64,000 bases of DNA from Vandiemenella viatica (GCA_031002005.1 CM061914.1:190048685-190112684); one strand, 5' to 3'; shown: positions 44,523 through 55,263, numbered from the stretch's first letter. Notes: a model not told the origin generated them from the letters alone. Translations and numbers: made by a program.

Positions 44523-45190
44523 AAATAGTCATTTTTATATATTAGTTACAAGTATAATCTATACTTTCACCGCTGTTGCACAACACGTCATACTTATAGC
44601 TACAGATACACTGCTGTGACAGCATGTTGGTGACGCGAACTCATAAGATTTTACCCTTCCAAATAAGTTCCAACGGGCGTATCATACGCGCCACATCTAT
44701 GAGTTACGGGTATAACTCACAGATTTATACCAGTCCAAACATCGCCTAATGCGCCTATAGAAGTTATCACTTAAAAAAGACATTACTTCGTGATCGTTTC
44801 TATGAGCTACCATAAGGCTGCAAAAGGAAACAGATGGGCACCGCTCTCACAGGAAGAATCAGTGAGCCAACAGGAGCTGCTGCTTGAAAAACATTTCCCC
44901 GAATACGTTTTCTTGACAAAGGGCCGGAATCTCTCGTCTCCGGTTGTTGTGGTCTTCCCGAACTGAATGACCACCCTGGGGCTGTATTTCCGAAACCTTT
45001 CCTCAGATTGTCGAGGCCGCACCCTGACGATCTATCTGGAAAAAGAAGAGGGGCGGTGGTCGTTCACCAATCACTTCGCTGGATCACTCTTGAATGAATT
45101 GTCAGCTTCTGCAAGAGCGTACGTCAAGTGTAACAAAAACTCCAATCCCCAAACCCAACTCAGTGGAGTTCGCATGTCTGCGCATTTAAG
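44523..45190. other. Unassigned stretch
   Basis: No family recognised. A 126-codon frame from 44967 runs into SINE sequence and is not credible as a gene. Confidence 0.35.
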
Positions 45191-45196
45191 ACAGAA

Positions 45197-45306
45197 GGTC
45201 ATTAAAGGAGGGAAGGAAATAGAGACAGGGAACGGGAAGAAATTCAACAATGGTCTCTTTAAAGGAACAATCCCGGCAGTTACCTGGAATGATTTGGGAA
45301 AATCAT
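45197..45306 (-). repeat. SINE-A 3' fragment
   Basis: GGGAACGGGAAGAAATTCAA, CAATCCCGGCAGTTACCTGG and ATTTGGGAAAATCATG are the middle and tail of a minus-strand SINE. The head is missing where the next SINE begins. Confidence 0.7.
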
Positions 45307-45329
45307 GCAGGGGTCTGATGGCTCAGTGG

Positions 45330-45548
45330 TTAAGTCGTGATGGGTGAATGGTAACGCCTTGGGCTCGCATTCGGGAAGACGAGGGTTCGAATCCCCGTCC
45401 TGCCATCCAGTTTTGAGTTCTCCATGGTTTTCCCAAATCACTCCAGGCGAATGTCGAGATACTTCCTTCCAAAGGCCATGGCCGAATTCCTTCCCGTTCT
45501 TTGCCCCCAGTACCATCCCGCCTCTAATGACATCGAAGAAAAAAAATG
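45330..45548 (+). repeat. tRNA-derived SINE-A
   Basis: GGTGAATGGTAACGCCTTGG, B box GGGTTCGAATCCCCGTCC, body and CTCTAATGACATCGAAGAAA tail. The 3' end is shortened. Confidence 0.85.
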
Positions 45549-45587
45549 TTTAAATCGTCTGACTGAAAATCGGAAGGTTTCCTGTTC

Positions 45588-45826
45588 AATTTTTTTTTTT
45601 TTTTTTTTTTCGGCTTCTGAGGCCATACAGAAAGCTCAATGTGGTAATTCTTCCAGTGTATTAGTTTGGACAGTATCTTGTTGTTATCAAGTACTGACAA
45701 ATGGACACTACAACATGGACATGACATTCACACAAGCAACGCTTAAAGACCGTAATCGAACCGGCTATCTTCGGCACGTCGAGCTAGCACTCTAGCCCCT
45801 ACGCTACCGAGGCCGGCCCCTGTTCG
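45588..45826 (-). repeat. Second tRNA-derived SINE family
   Basis: Minus strand: GGCCGGCCTCGGTAGCGTAG, then GGGCTAGAGTGCTAGCTCGA, with B box CCGGTTCGATTACGG, an unrelated body, and an A run (T run at 45591-45610). Distinct from SINE-A/B in body and tail. Confidence 0.75.
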
Positions 45827-45839
45827 ACCTTCACTTGAG

Positions 45840-46655
45840 GAATAGCTTGCTGTGTAATGAGAAGTACGCCAGAAGGCTTCTGTGGTTCAATTTGCACATT
45901 TAAGTGTAAGGTCCAACTCTCCGCCTCATTTGTGGAAAATGGCAGTTTAGTTAACCGTCGGAACGTCGAAGATATGCGACGTTTCCACGCGGCTGGAAAT
46001 TTGAGAATTCTTGTAACAATAGATAGCGCCGTGATACCCTCAGAACATATAATTACCAACCCATTCCGCAGTTTGACAACTACAATCGAAGAATAATCTA
46101 GCATGGTTTCGTCTACAGGACCATTTGCGAGGCATAAGCTATCAAGAAGATCTGTGGTGCGTAAAATGTCGTGTTGAGAAAAACAATAATTACCGGTAGT
46201 TCAGGTTCGGATCTGTTCCCTGAAATGGGTTGTGCGAAATACCAAAGACGATATGCATCTCACTGTCATCTTTTCGAGTACTTCTGATGTATTAAGAATA
46301 TCTCTGGAGTAAGGAGTCTCGGATTAAGAATGTTACTGGGCAAAAAATCTGTGAGAGAAATTCAAAAAAAAAAGTTGTGGAGTTTTGGAAAAACTATCGG
46401 ACGTATGTATATGTATTTTAGCACAGCACGAACAAAAACGCTATAAAAAAATGCCGATAACACTTTTTAAAACGTGTTTACATAACTGTGAAGTTGTATA
46501 TTATCGTGGAATAGTCTACTGAAGTCAGTTGTTAAATGTGAATAAAATTAGTGAGAAAAAGGATGTTGCAACTAGATGATTTCTTTTCTTGCTTGCAATA
46601 TATCTTGACAACCACTAATGGTAAGCTTACACATTATTAAGTTTACAGGTGACAT
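45840..46655. other. Unassigned stretch
   Basis: Overlapping open frames exist on both strands at 45799-46104 (101 codons minus, 79 plus). Neither has a motif. The remainder is AT-rich. Confidence 0.35.
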
Positions 46656-46659
46656 AAAT

Positions 46660-47867
46660 TTTTGACAGAGTGGCTGCTAGATTTGTTTCTGGAAATTACC
46701 GTCGTACGCAATCAGTAACAGATACGATAAAAGAGTTGGAATGGGATTCATTGCAAAACAGGAGGAGGGTGAAGAGGGTTATGGGAGTGTATAAGGCGTA
46801 TACTGGTGATGAGGCATGGAAAGATATTAGTGTAAGAATTAAAAGTAGTGCATGGAAGGGAAAAGATGACCATGACCACAAGCTGGCACTCGATTTCAGG
46901 CACAAAGGTGTAGGAAGATTATCTTTTTTTTTTTGGGATTGAGTGTCAGGAATTGGAATAAGGTAACAAAGGAAATAATGAATCTTATATATAAAACTAG
47001 ACCTGTGTTTTCCTATATTTCACTTTTCAGCCACCACTACCTAGCACAGATCACTGGTCTTTGTGTGTGGAAGTAGCATGGAGTTTCTTGTCGTGCACAA
47101 CGTTGGCCGAATGTCGATAGCTGTGGGGATGTGGGAGATATGATGGTTAAAAGTGGTCGATGCAGGGCATTCGTATTTCGACCAAAGACATGTGTCTCTG
47201 ATGTCACAACCACATAGCATAGACCAATGGTGTTTGTGTGTGGTAGTGGTATCACGTCTCCTATCGTGTACTATGGTGGTTATATGTCGGTAGCTATGGG
47301 GGTGTGGGAGATATCGTGGTTTAAAGTGGTCGACCTGCGGCACTTTCATATTTCTACCAAAAACGTATGTGTCATGGTGTATCACTTTTCAGCCAAAACT
47401 GTCTAGCGCAGATCACTGGTGTTTGTGTGTGGTAGTAGCACAGAGTCACCCGTCGATCACAACGTTGGCCGAATTTCTGTAACTGTGAGAGTATGGGAGA
47501 TATGGTCGTTGAAATTGATGGATCAAGGACATTTTCGTATTTCCACCAAAGACTTGTGTGTCCGTATATTTTACTTTGCTGTCTGAACTACATAGTGCAG
47601 ATGACTGGCGTTTGTGTGTGGTAATAGCTTTGAGTCTCCAATCGTGCACCATGGTGGTTAGATGTCGGTAGCTTTCAACCAAATTCTTTACAAACACGAA
47701 CGAAGTCGTGGGTACCAGATAGTAATTTACCAAAAACGTTGAAAGAATTTAAAGTTCAAATTTGTAGAGGGCAAATGTAGGTGGGTACAGGAAAGGGAGA
47801 AGATGGGTGTGTATGGAAATTGCCATCGGAGCGTGCGCCCCATTGCAATTAAAATTAAATTAAATTT
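46660..47867 (+). pseudogene. LINE family L-A 3' part, split by satellite
   Basis: First segment 46660-46998: VAARFVSGNYRRTQSVTDTI, LEWDSLQNRRRVKRVMGVYK, AWKGKDDHDHKLALDFRHKG. Second segment 47728-47867: LPKTLKEFKVQICRGQM and the 3' UTR GCCATCGGAGCGTGCGCCCC, then ATTAAATTAAATTT. Together they rebuild the 3' end seen whole at 61.1 kb. The interruption is satellite DNA. Confidence 0.9.
47007..47690. repeat. Tandem satellite, 4 units of about 173-189 bp
   Basis: TTTGTGTGTGGTAGTAG-type words at 47059, 47232, 47421 and 47610 mark four diverged units. Each also has TGTCGGTAGCTRTGGGGGTG, GTGGGAGATAT and CCAAAGAC(A/T)TGTGT words. The array sits exactly between two LINE halves. Confidence 0.85.
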
Positions 47868-48305
47868 ACCTTCCTGTACAGTGGAGCGAGGTATTCCGTT
47901 GCAGAGATATCGAGGTGAAAGCAGCCGAGTCGGCGAGAATGCTGAGCGGCTACTCCGTGGCTGGGAGACGGCTGTGAGTTATTTTGAAAGCAGTCATTAC
48001 CTGCTGGGAACAAGTGAATCGCTCATTAACCTGCGCGTACCGCTATTATTATAAGTGTTGGATTAGCATCTGATACGCTGCGAGTCGTTAGCTCACGCCA
48101 AACCGGTTCACACAACTCAACTCCCGCTCTCTGTTTTATTGTACTCTGCCTCGTGTCTAACATGGCCCGTTGTAGTACAGTGGACATCCAGCTGCTTACA
48201 TCATCCAAATATCGGTTCCCATGATTTTCACTCCAGAGAATGGAATGGCCGAGTACTGATTTATTTCGCTTATGATATTTAACCATGTGTGTACAAGTTG
48301 GGTAT
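47868..48305. other. Unassigned stretch
   Basis: Moderate GC, no family or motif recognised on either strand. Confidence 0.35.
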
Positions 48306-48308
48306 GAC

Positions 48309-49368
48309 TAGTGTTGCAAAAAGACGTTTTTTTCTGACTTGAAAAAAAAACATGATAAAAGAACTATGAAAAAAAACAAGTTTTTTTTCTGGGGCACGTT
48401 TTTTTCACAACTGCTAACTCTCAAGTTTGTAAGGCATTTATCGTTTAATATGACTGTTTCTAATACTTATCTTAATTTTTAAATCTACTATATTTTTCCG
48501 GTTCAGTAGGAAAAAAAAATATGAAAATATTGGCAACATTGACTGAAGTGTTTTTTTTGTTTTTTTTTTACCGACGGGGACTTCCCAAAGAGGCTAGGTT
48601 GCGCGAGAAGGAATCCCCGTTCCCCGTTGTTTGGATTGATACTCACTATTTGAACTAGTGCTGCCAGCCCTAAGAATTTATCTGTACACCTACGGATATT
48701 TCCATAAAATTAGGAATTTTAAATTTATCTACGGTTTTTGTTACTTATTGTGCTTTCCTTATATTCGAATACTTGTTAAGCTCTGAGCATATAGTGATAC
48801 TGATTCATTAAATTGTCAGTAATTATGAATCGTTTCCTTGCAACCGTTGACGTAAACCAACGACTGAAAAGAAATAAAGCTCCTATTTTGTACGTATGAT
48901 AATAGATTTAAATTAAAACTTAAAAGAACGTAATACAGAACTATCGGCGCAGTTTTAACGCACAATGTGTCCTTTGCTCACATTTTAAAATTCCAATCTC
49001 AAAATCAGTAAAAGAAAATGTAACTATTTCTGATGTTATGGATCTAGAGGATACACAAGAAGAAAGAGAAAATTCCGACTCCGACCGAACTAGTGTTGGT
49101 GTTGCTGATACTAGTGAATGTGGTACTGACATCGAGGATGGATAAAATTGTTACCTATATAGAAACATTTATCATTCATTATGGAAGACATTATATGATT
49201 CAGTAAGATTTAAAACACACATGTGTTCCGGAAATAAACTATAATTTTTGAAACATATTGTTTTCTGGGAAAAAAAACAGATTTCGAAAAAAACAAGGGT
49301 GCTCGGTTTTTTTCATGTTTTTTCACAAATCCGAAAAAAAACTACTACTTTTTTTTCATCTTGCACGA
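48309..49368 (+). mobile_element. hAT-like relic (tentative)
   Basis: TAGTGTTGCAAAAAGACG at the left and CATCTTGCACGACG at the right are roughly inverted. Both ends have A/T-run subterminal repeats (AAAAAAACATGATAAAAG and CATGTTTTTTCAC). The plus strand at 49018-49144 encodes an acidic tail (MDLEDTQEERENSDSDRTSV...IEDG, stop), as is common at hAT C-termini. No TSD found. Confidence 0.4.
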
Positions 49369-49427
49369 CGTGTGACTCAAAAGACACTATTCACTGTTTT
49401 TACTATTATTTATTTATTATTTTATAC

Positions 49428-49659
49428 TTATGGCTTTACGCCTCGTCGACGTCGAGGTCATTAGAGGCGGGATGGAACCGGGGACAGGGAACGGGAAGGA
49501 ATTCAGCCTTCGCCTTTTGAAGCAAGCATCCCGGCATGCGCCTGGAGTGATTTGGGAAACCATGGAAAACCCAAATTTGGATGCCCAGACGAGGATTCGA
49601 ACCGGTGTCCTCCCGAATGCGAGGCCAGAGCGTGAACCGTTCACCCACCATGCTCGGTG
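49428..49659 (-). repeat. tRNA-derived SINE-A
   Basis: Complete from the GGCTTTACGCCTCGTCGACG tail to the CACCCACCATGCTCGG head, with B box GGATTCGAACCGG (complement). TGTTTTTA at about 49397 and 49658 may be the TSD. Confidence 0.9.
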
Positions 49660-49784
49660 TTTTTATTTTTTTATGTATTTAATGTAAAAATATTTTATCT
49701 CATACAGAAATTTCATTATAACTTGTCTAAGTGCACGGAATCTGACATTAAGTGGGTATTTAGTTGAAAACGTTGATTTTGACT

Positions 49785-50960
49785 CAGAATATATGAACCG
49801 GTGTATTATAGTGGATCTGATGATATGAGCATCCAAAGCGATGCAGCCAGTGAAGTGGATGTCGACATGCCATCTCTTGATTTGGATAGCGACCACATGC
49901 TTTTGGAGCTGCATCAAACACAATTCTATATTACTATTACTATTACTATTACTCCGCGATTCACTTACAGTGTGTGGCAGAGGATGCATTGCACCTATGC
50001 GGAAAGGTAATGGTTCGGAAAAGATGTACGGGATATGGTAGGAGGCGCCCAGGGGCTATTGTGAGGAACCATCCTAGCATTCGCGTGGAGTGATCTGGGA
50101 AAACCATGGAAAACGCAGTTCACGATGGCCGGAGTACTTTATTGAAAGCTACTCCTGTCGGATTTTATATTTACTCTCCCGGTAAATCCTTTCTATTCCA
50201 CTCCCTAATTGCTCGTGGGAAAAATGAGTACAGAAATGATTCGGTTCTGGCCCTGATTTCTCTTATCTTATTTTCGCGGTCATTCCGAGATACGAATGTT
50301 GCTGGTAGCAAATATTTGTTTACTGTCATTCCGAAATACGTCAGTCGAGAATTTTTCAATTAGCTTCTGTCGAGAGCAACGCCTTCGGTGTTCCAGGTCT
50401 TCCCAACCTAACTCCTTCAACATCGCACTTACGCTTTCCCTCCAACTATATATACCTGTCACGAATCGGGCGGCTCTTCTTTGGACCATCTCTAATACTT
50501 CCATAAATCCCTTTTGATGGGGACCCCATATAGGTGACGATGGGGTTACAAAATGGCAGAAAAAGCCATATAAGAGTAAAATTCGCACCAGAGCCGAAAA
50601 TAATTTTCCTCATCTATCTGGTGTAAAATGAAACTAATTCAAGAGGAAAATTTATTCACTAATTTCACTTTTCTTTTGTAAAAGACCACCTGAGTAAAAG
50701 AAAAAAGAACCAAAGGCTTCCTGGAGAACTGCGCAACAGAATTGAAAAATACTTTCAAAAATCCCCTGAAATCCGACAAGCACCCCTGTCAAAAAGGTCT
50801 AATACAATGCAAAGATGTACAATACAGACAGAATACAAGATAGAACATAGAAAGGCTAGATATCAGTGTATAAAATGTAACACACCGCTATATTTTTTGG
50901 CCAAGATTGCGGTAACTATGACAGTGATGATCTCAAGTAACATTCTTATTTTTATGTCAA
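49785..50960 (+). pseudogene. piggyBac-like transposase, internally deleted and LINE-split
   Basis: The N-terminal acidic part (VYYSGSDDMSIQSDAASEVD, 49805-49920) is followed, after a LINE insert, by GDDGVTKWQKKPYKSKIRTR and AENNFPHLSGVK (50538-50632), a piggyBac N-terminal signature (W.K..Y...R.RAEN). It then jumps to the C-terminal region, KYFQKSPEIRQAPLSKRSNT and HRKARYQCIKCNTPLYF (50690-50905), with the Cys pairs of the piggyBac C-terminal domain. After a frameshift it ends QDCGNYDSDDLK with a stop near 50950. The whole DDD core is missing. No TTAA-flanked TIRs were located. Confidence 0.6.
49926..50535 (-). mobile_element. CR1-like LINE L-B, 5'-truncated, inserted in piggyBac relic
   Basis: The minus-strand 3' tail (TAATAGTAATAGTAATAG complement at 49926), the 3' UTR, and coding GFMEVLEMVQRRAARFVTGI, LGWEDLEHRRRCSRQKLIEK, FFPRAIREWNRKDLPGE. 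TATA at 49921 and 50533 may be a 4-bp TSD. Very similar to 41.4-42.6 kb, with few lesions. Confidence 0.85.
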
Positions 50961-50999
50961 ATTCACATTAGTTTAAAAGGAGATATAATTCTAGTTTCA

Positions 51000-51495
51000 T
51001 AAACTGAAACGACTGTGTTTGTAACATCTGTCATTTGAATTTAATACTCAAATAAATATTTAACTGTTTTTAAATTTTGAAAAAGTTTTGGTTTCATTCA
51101 TTTTATTAAAGTCTGTTGTAATGTATAATGACGCACGCATTTTTCTTAAACCCACTCATTCTTAGTTACTACAATATGGTTTCTACTAATAACTTTTAAA
51201 TAATTTTAATTTGTTAATATTATTTCATTTTACTATCTGTGTATGTCAAACCCCACCTAGTATGCACCTCACATATTTCCGTTTGAAATGGAAGAAATTC
51301 TGGCGACTAGATGCCTCCCCACAGCATGAATTGGCAGCATGCTAAATTTCAGAAAAAAATTAGAGAATATGAAACACAAACCCACATCTCTGTGCTTTTC
51401 TTCTGTTTGAAATGGCGCTCGATGTTCCATGATCATGTTGTCGCATATGGCGACCGAAGCTTGGTATGAAATTATTTTTTTTATTATTTTTTTTC
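51000..51495. other. AT-rich stretch, nothing assigned
   Basis: CCGTTTGAAATGG (51282) and CTGTTTGAAATGG (51402) form a weak direct repeat. No coding sequence seen. Confidence 0.35.
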
Positions 51496-51499
51496 TTTT

Positions 51500-51732
51500 G
51501 CTTGGGCTTTACGCCTCGTCGAAAGCGAGGTCATTAGAGGCGGGATGGGATTGGCGCAAAGAACGGGAAGGAATTCGGCCATGGCTCTTCGAAGGTAGCA
51601 TCCCTTCATTCGCCTGGAGTGATTTGGGGAAACCATGGAAAAACCCAAATCTGGATGCCTGGACGGGGATTCGAACCCAGGTCCTCCCGAATGCGAGGCC
51701 AGAACGTTAACCGCTCACCCACCACGCTCGGT
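51500..51732 (-). repeat. tRNA-derived SINE-A
   Basis: Complete copy with CTTTACGCCTCGTCGAAAGC tail and CACCCACCACGCTCGG head. The flanks TATGAAATTA and TATCAAATCC may be a diverged TSD. Confidence 0.9.
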
Positions 51733-51739
51733 ATCAAAT

Positions 51740-52185
51740 CCTTATTGCTAAAACTGAATTAATGGTCGTCAGTATGGTGGTACACACAACAACAGACGTT
51801 TATACTCGATGTGATATTTCTAGACTTAATAAGTTACTCCATATTACAGCAATAAACGGTTTTTATTGGTTGATTCCTTGACTCTCAACTAAAACCTGCT
51901 GAACGCTGTTCAGTACTGCGCCTGTAATTATAACAGACATTTCTCTTTCTGTCCACAGGTACGTACTGTCACGGTATCACGCCAGGTAGGCTGCCCGCGG
52001 GAACGCAGGTAGGTGGAGCTGTCTTTTCACCTTTTTGGACATCTGTGTGATTCGTGTGCAAGAACATCGAAAAAAAATAATTCAAAATTACAAATGTAGT
52101 AGGCAACTGACTAGTGCCATTTTTTGGCCCTTCGTTGGGTATTTTTTAGAACCTGATAATTAGAATACTAGCTTGGTTTATTTTC
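51740..52185. other. Unassigned stretch
   Basis: No frame or repeat recognised. Confidence 0.35.
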
Positions 52186-52187
52186 CT

Positions 52188-52416
52188 TATGGCTTTACGC
52201 TTTGTCGACGTCGAGGTCATTAGAGGCGGGAAAGGACCAGGTGCCAGGAACTGAAACGAATTCGGCCATTGCCTTTTTCAAGGAACCATCCCGGAATTTT
52301 CCTGGAGTGATTTAGGGAAACCATAGAAAACCCAAATCTGGTGCTCGGACGGGGATTCGAACCAATCCTTCCGAAATCGAGGCCAGAACAATAACCGTTC
52401 ACCCACCACGCTCCGT
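52188..52416 (-). repeat. tRNA-derived SINE-A, diverged
   Basis: GGCTTTACGCTTTGTCGACG tail and CACCCACCACGCTCCG head. One short deletion near CTGGTGCTCGGACG. Confidence 0.85.
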
Positions 52417-52502
52417 AATACTAAGCTGAGTTGGATGATTGGATAACATTTCATCTCACGCGGCATAGTGTAGCAGCCCCCAAACCTAAACTTAAATGAA
52501 AT

Positions 52503-52682
52503 CCCCTTCCGGGCACCCAGATTTGGGTTTTTCATAGTTTCCCAAATCACTCCAGGCAAATGCCGGGATGCTTCCTTCAAAAGGCCATGGCCGAATTCCT
52601 TCCCATTCCTTGCCCCCCCCCCATCCTTTCCCGTCTCTAAAGACCTCGCTGTTAAGAGACGTTAAGCAGATAAAAAAAAAAA
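52503..52682 (+). repeat. SINE-B, 5'-truncated, with TSD
   Basis: TTAAATGAAAT at 52492 and 52683 is an 11-bp TSD. The body is as in SINE-A, the tail CTCGCTGTTAAGAGACGTTA as at 11.2 kb. The tRNA-like head is missing at the 5' end. Confidence 0.9.
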
Positions 52683-53116
52683 TTAAATGAAATTGTATTT
52701 TGTGAATCATTTGTAGTAGGCTGGAGTTTGGTTAAATACGATCTGGTAGGTTTGTTTTGCAATTTCCTGTAAATCAATGTATATAGACTTTATTTTACGA
52801 AAAGAAATTATTATTTAAAGGCCATTTAATATGTTTAAGAACAGAATAGTGCAAGAGAATTGCTTAAATGTTCGTAATTCCAAGTATTAATGCAAGTTAC
52901 GATGTCTAAAGGACAATTTTCTACAGTGCAAAATGATTTCTGTGAATAATTTTGTGTTTAATCATCTTTAATTTCCATTTCTAACCATTTTGTATTGATT
53001 TTAAATGATTATGTATTAATTCTGATTGTTTTAAATGTTTCAATTGTTTAAGTATTCTTAATGTTCGAGAATTATCTGTCGGAATCTTTTGAAGTGTTCT
53101 AGAAATTTCGGTGGAG

Positions 53117-53125
53117 CTTATATAA
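53117..53125 (+). promoter_or_regulatory. LTR TATA box
   Basis: CTTATATAAAG in the LTR, conserved at the equivalent place in the other three LTR-1 copies. Confidence 0.55.
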
Positions 53126-53378
53126 AGCGATCATACAAGACAAAGAAACAGTTAGTTTTTTTCGGCGAAGTTTTCACGGACTGAATTTTACGACGGCCAA
53201 GAACTGTAGCCTATTGTGTGCGGAAGAATTGTTGTATGCGATCTCTGGATTGTATCTATGCATGTAAACAGTATAATTCACGTCGTGTTTTAAGGAAATA
53301 AACAAGTTTAAATTGAAACGTATCGTGGACTACTTAATTACCGTATTAATTAAACCACGAACAATCTTATAATAACCC

Positions 53379-53460
53379 TCCCGGGTTTGCAGCTGCATAG
53401 TGTCATAAAAAGATGACAACGTTTCGACTATGTCTTCTGTTGTCATCATCAGGTATCTTG
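53379..53460 (-). repeat. Hammerhead-motif repeat unit
   Basis: Minus strand CTGATGATGAC...GTCGAAAC at 53421-53452, then the outer part ending CCCGGGAGGGTTATT, as in the 6.4-kb family. Confidence 0.55.
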
Positions 53461-53555
53461 TTATAGAGAGTCTAGAAATTCGTTCTCAAGCTTCTTTTTT
53501 TTTTAATCCTTCTTTCCCCTGGCTGAAGACCAGCGGCGGGCCGTTGTAGTGTTTT

Positions 53556-53800
53556 TGACTCTTTTCGGCCAATAGTGACATCTTCAGGTTCGCAGCTGTT
53601 TGCAATACATTTCCTCCCCGTGAAGGTTAAGTCCACGTCATGAAATCAGACCTTGCAAGGTCACGCACTCCCATGCCCGCACCGCCGCACAGTCCTTAGT
53701 TTGGGCCGGCGACATCGCCACATTCGTTTCTGCCAGTTAACCGCGCGTATCTTCGAACCCGGTCACTTAGCCTCAGGCCTATTTGGGCAAAGTTAATGGT
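53556..53800 (-). repeat. Dispersed repeat shared with 59.1 kb
   Basis: Reverse complement shares CATCACCACCRTTAAC, GGCCCAAACTAAGGA-like, AAGATACGC and GGTCTGATTTCATGACG with 59124-59285 in the same order. It includes a CTGAAGA...CCGAAAA variant motif at about 53566-53587. Nature unknown. Confidence 0.5.
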
Positions 53801-53814
53801 GGTGATGATTCAAC

Positions 53815-53945
53815 AAAATCTTCTCGGGTGTCCAGCCGGATGGTGGTGTAAAAAATACGACGTTTCGACAGCTGACTCTGCTGTCTTCATCAGGTATCTG
53901 TAGTTGTTCTCAGCTGACTGTCTCTGCCTCGACACCTCGGTAACC
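53815..53945 (-). repeat. Hammerhead-motif repeat unit
   Basis: Minus-strand core CTGATGA, GACAGC/GCTGTC, GAAAC at 53862-53893, with the outer CATCCGGCTGGACACCCGAG segment. Nearly identical to the 6.4-kb arms. Confidence 0.6.
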
Positions 53946-54313
53946 ACAAAGTAATAAACGCCAAATTAACTTATAATTTCACAAAATGAAACTCAGGTCA
54001 GAAGAAGCAAGGTACTGACACCTTCCTACGTGGTACGCACTATAATTCCGTGTCGGCGACTATAGCGATGAATGCGTAAGATACAAGAGGTGATCAAATG
54101 ATAAGGAACGAAACGACGTAAAAACGTAACAGTTAAATATTTTCCTATTCCGCTATGGGGGAACGTGGCGAGACATCTCGGGGTGCGATTGGAGTCTCTG
54201 ACTGGGATCGGAGCATGCGCGGGCGCCCGCATGCGCAGTAGAGAGCAGAGGCTCTTATCAAAAGCGGCGTCCAAATGATGCGGCAGTCCGTATGAGGACA
54301 GGATGGGGTACAA

Positions 54314-54703
54314 GTGGGGGATGTGTACTGTGAGACACTCCGACGCCTACGCAGGTCCATCAAGAACAAAAGACCGGGGCTGCTCACGGAGGGTGTGGTT
54401 CTGCTCCACGATAACGCGCGTCCACACGTCTCCAGAGTAACACACATGGAACTGGCCAAGTTCAAGTGGGAGACGTTGGACCATCCGCCCTACAGTCCGG
54501 ACATGTCGCCCTGCGATTTCCATGTGTTTGGTCCACTGAAGAAACACCTGAAAGGGAAGCGCTTCAACTCGGACGACGTACTCGAGGACGCTGTGAAGGA
54601 CTGGGTCTCGTCACGGCCACAGGAATTCTGGGAACAAGGAATCCTGCGGCTTGTTCATCAGTGGGATCGTTGTGCTCAGGCTTATGGTGTATATTTTGAA
54701 TAA
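54314..54703 (+). pseudogene. mariner-family transposase C-terminus
   Basis: Open frame of 129 codons: LLTEGVVLLHDNARPHVSRV, HPPYSPDMSPCDFHVFGPLK, KRFNSDDVLEDAVKDWVSSR, VHQWDRCAQAYGVYFE. The second Asp (HDNARPH) and third Asp (CDFHVF) are kept. The first Asp and DNA-binding domain are absent. The ATG is not the native start. A different mariner lineage from the 9.2-kb copy. Confidence 0.85.
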
Positions 54704-54732
54704 AGTCTACATTTGTACCCACCGTGTCGTTT

Positions 54733-55118
54733 GGGGGCATCCACAAATTACGTGAGGTGTTTTTCCGGATTTCTGGACCCCCCTCCCCTGGTGAGATTTC
54801 GTGAGATCTGGCCGGACCCCCCCCCTCCCCCTCTGGTGAGACCTGGTACGTGAGAACCCCCCTCCCCTAGAAATCGCCCTGGAAACTTTTGTAGACTTGT
54901 TTTTTTAAGGTCACACCCTAACTTTTTTGACGAAATACCGTCCTAAAATCGACTTTGGCGCTAATTGTAGACTTTTTTTTGGCTCTACTGTCCCTAAATT
55001 TTTCGCAAAATCTCACGCGAAATTTCCGTAGACACCCCCCATTTCCCCTGGTGAGATCTGGTGAGATTTCGCAGGACCCCCCCCCCTATTTCACCTCACG
55101 TAATTATTGGATGTCCCC
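54733..55118. mobile_element. MITE M2 with TTT flanks
   Basis: GGGGGCATCCACAAATTACG, then TGAGGTG, and the inverse CACCTCACGTAATTATTGGA, then TGTCCCC. TTT on both sides. The interior has the same GGTGAGATTT(C)GTGAGAT repeats and C runs as the 31.2-kb copy. Confidence 0.85.
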
Positions 55119-55263
55119 TTTCATTTGATCACCCCTTGTACAATCGGAGGCCGATTTATAAACGGCGTACCTCATTGATGCTTCCTCAAAATGAGAAGAA
55201 GAACATCTGAGGAAAACAATGTAAGGTTGAAGAGGATTTACAGATTTGTTGTTTTTTCGTATC

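Larger units (their letters stand above)
52469..53363 (+). mobile_element. Solo LTR (LTR-1), with SINE-B inside
   Basis: TGTAGCAGCCCCCAAACC start, CCACGAACA end. Removing the SINE leaves about 705 bp, close to the 666-bp copy at 28.3 kb. A TATA box (TATAAA, 53120) and AATAAA (53297) are placed as expected for promoter and R/U5. The flanking TSD is poor (ATAG against ATCT). Confidence 0.8.
54084..55138 (+). mobile_element. Internally deleted mariner-like element, TA TSD, carrying a MITE
   Basis: CAAGAGGTGATCAAATGA at 54084 and TCATTTGATCACCCCTTG ending at 55138 are 18-bp TIRs with one mismatch. TA flanks both. The 5' half of the transposase is deleted. The M2 MITE lies between the stop codon and the right TIR. 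Confidence 0.85.

Noticed and set aside
53395..53415. GCATAGTGT at 53395 and 52464 as a TSD of the LTR
   Set aside because: The right-hand copy lies inside a hammerhead-motif repeat unit, so the match is probably chance. The LTR end is better placed at 53363.
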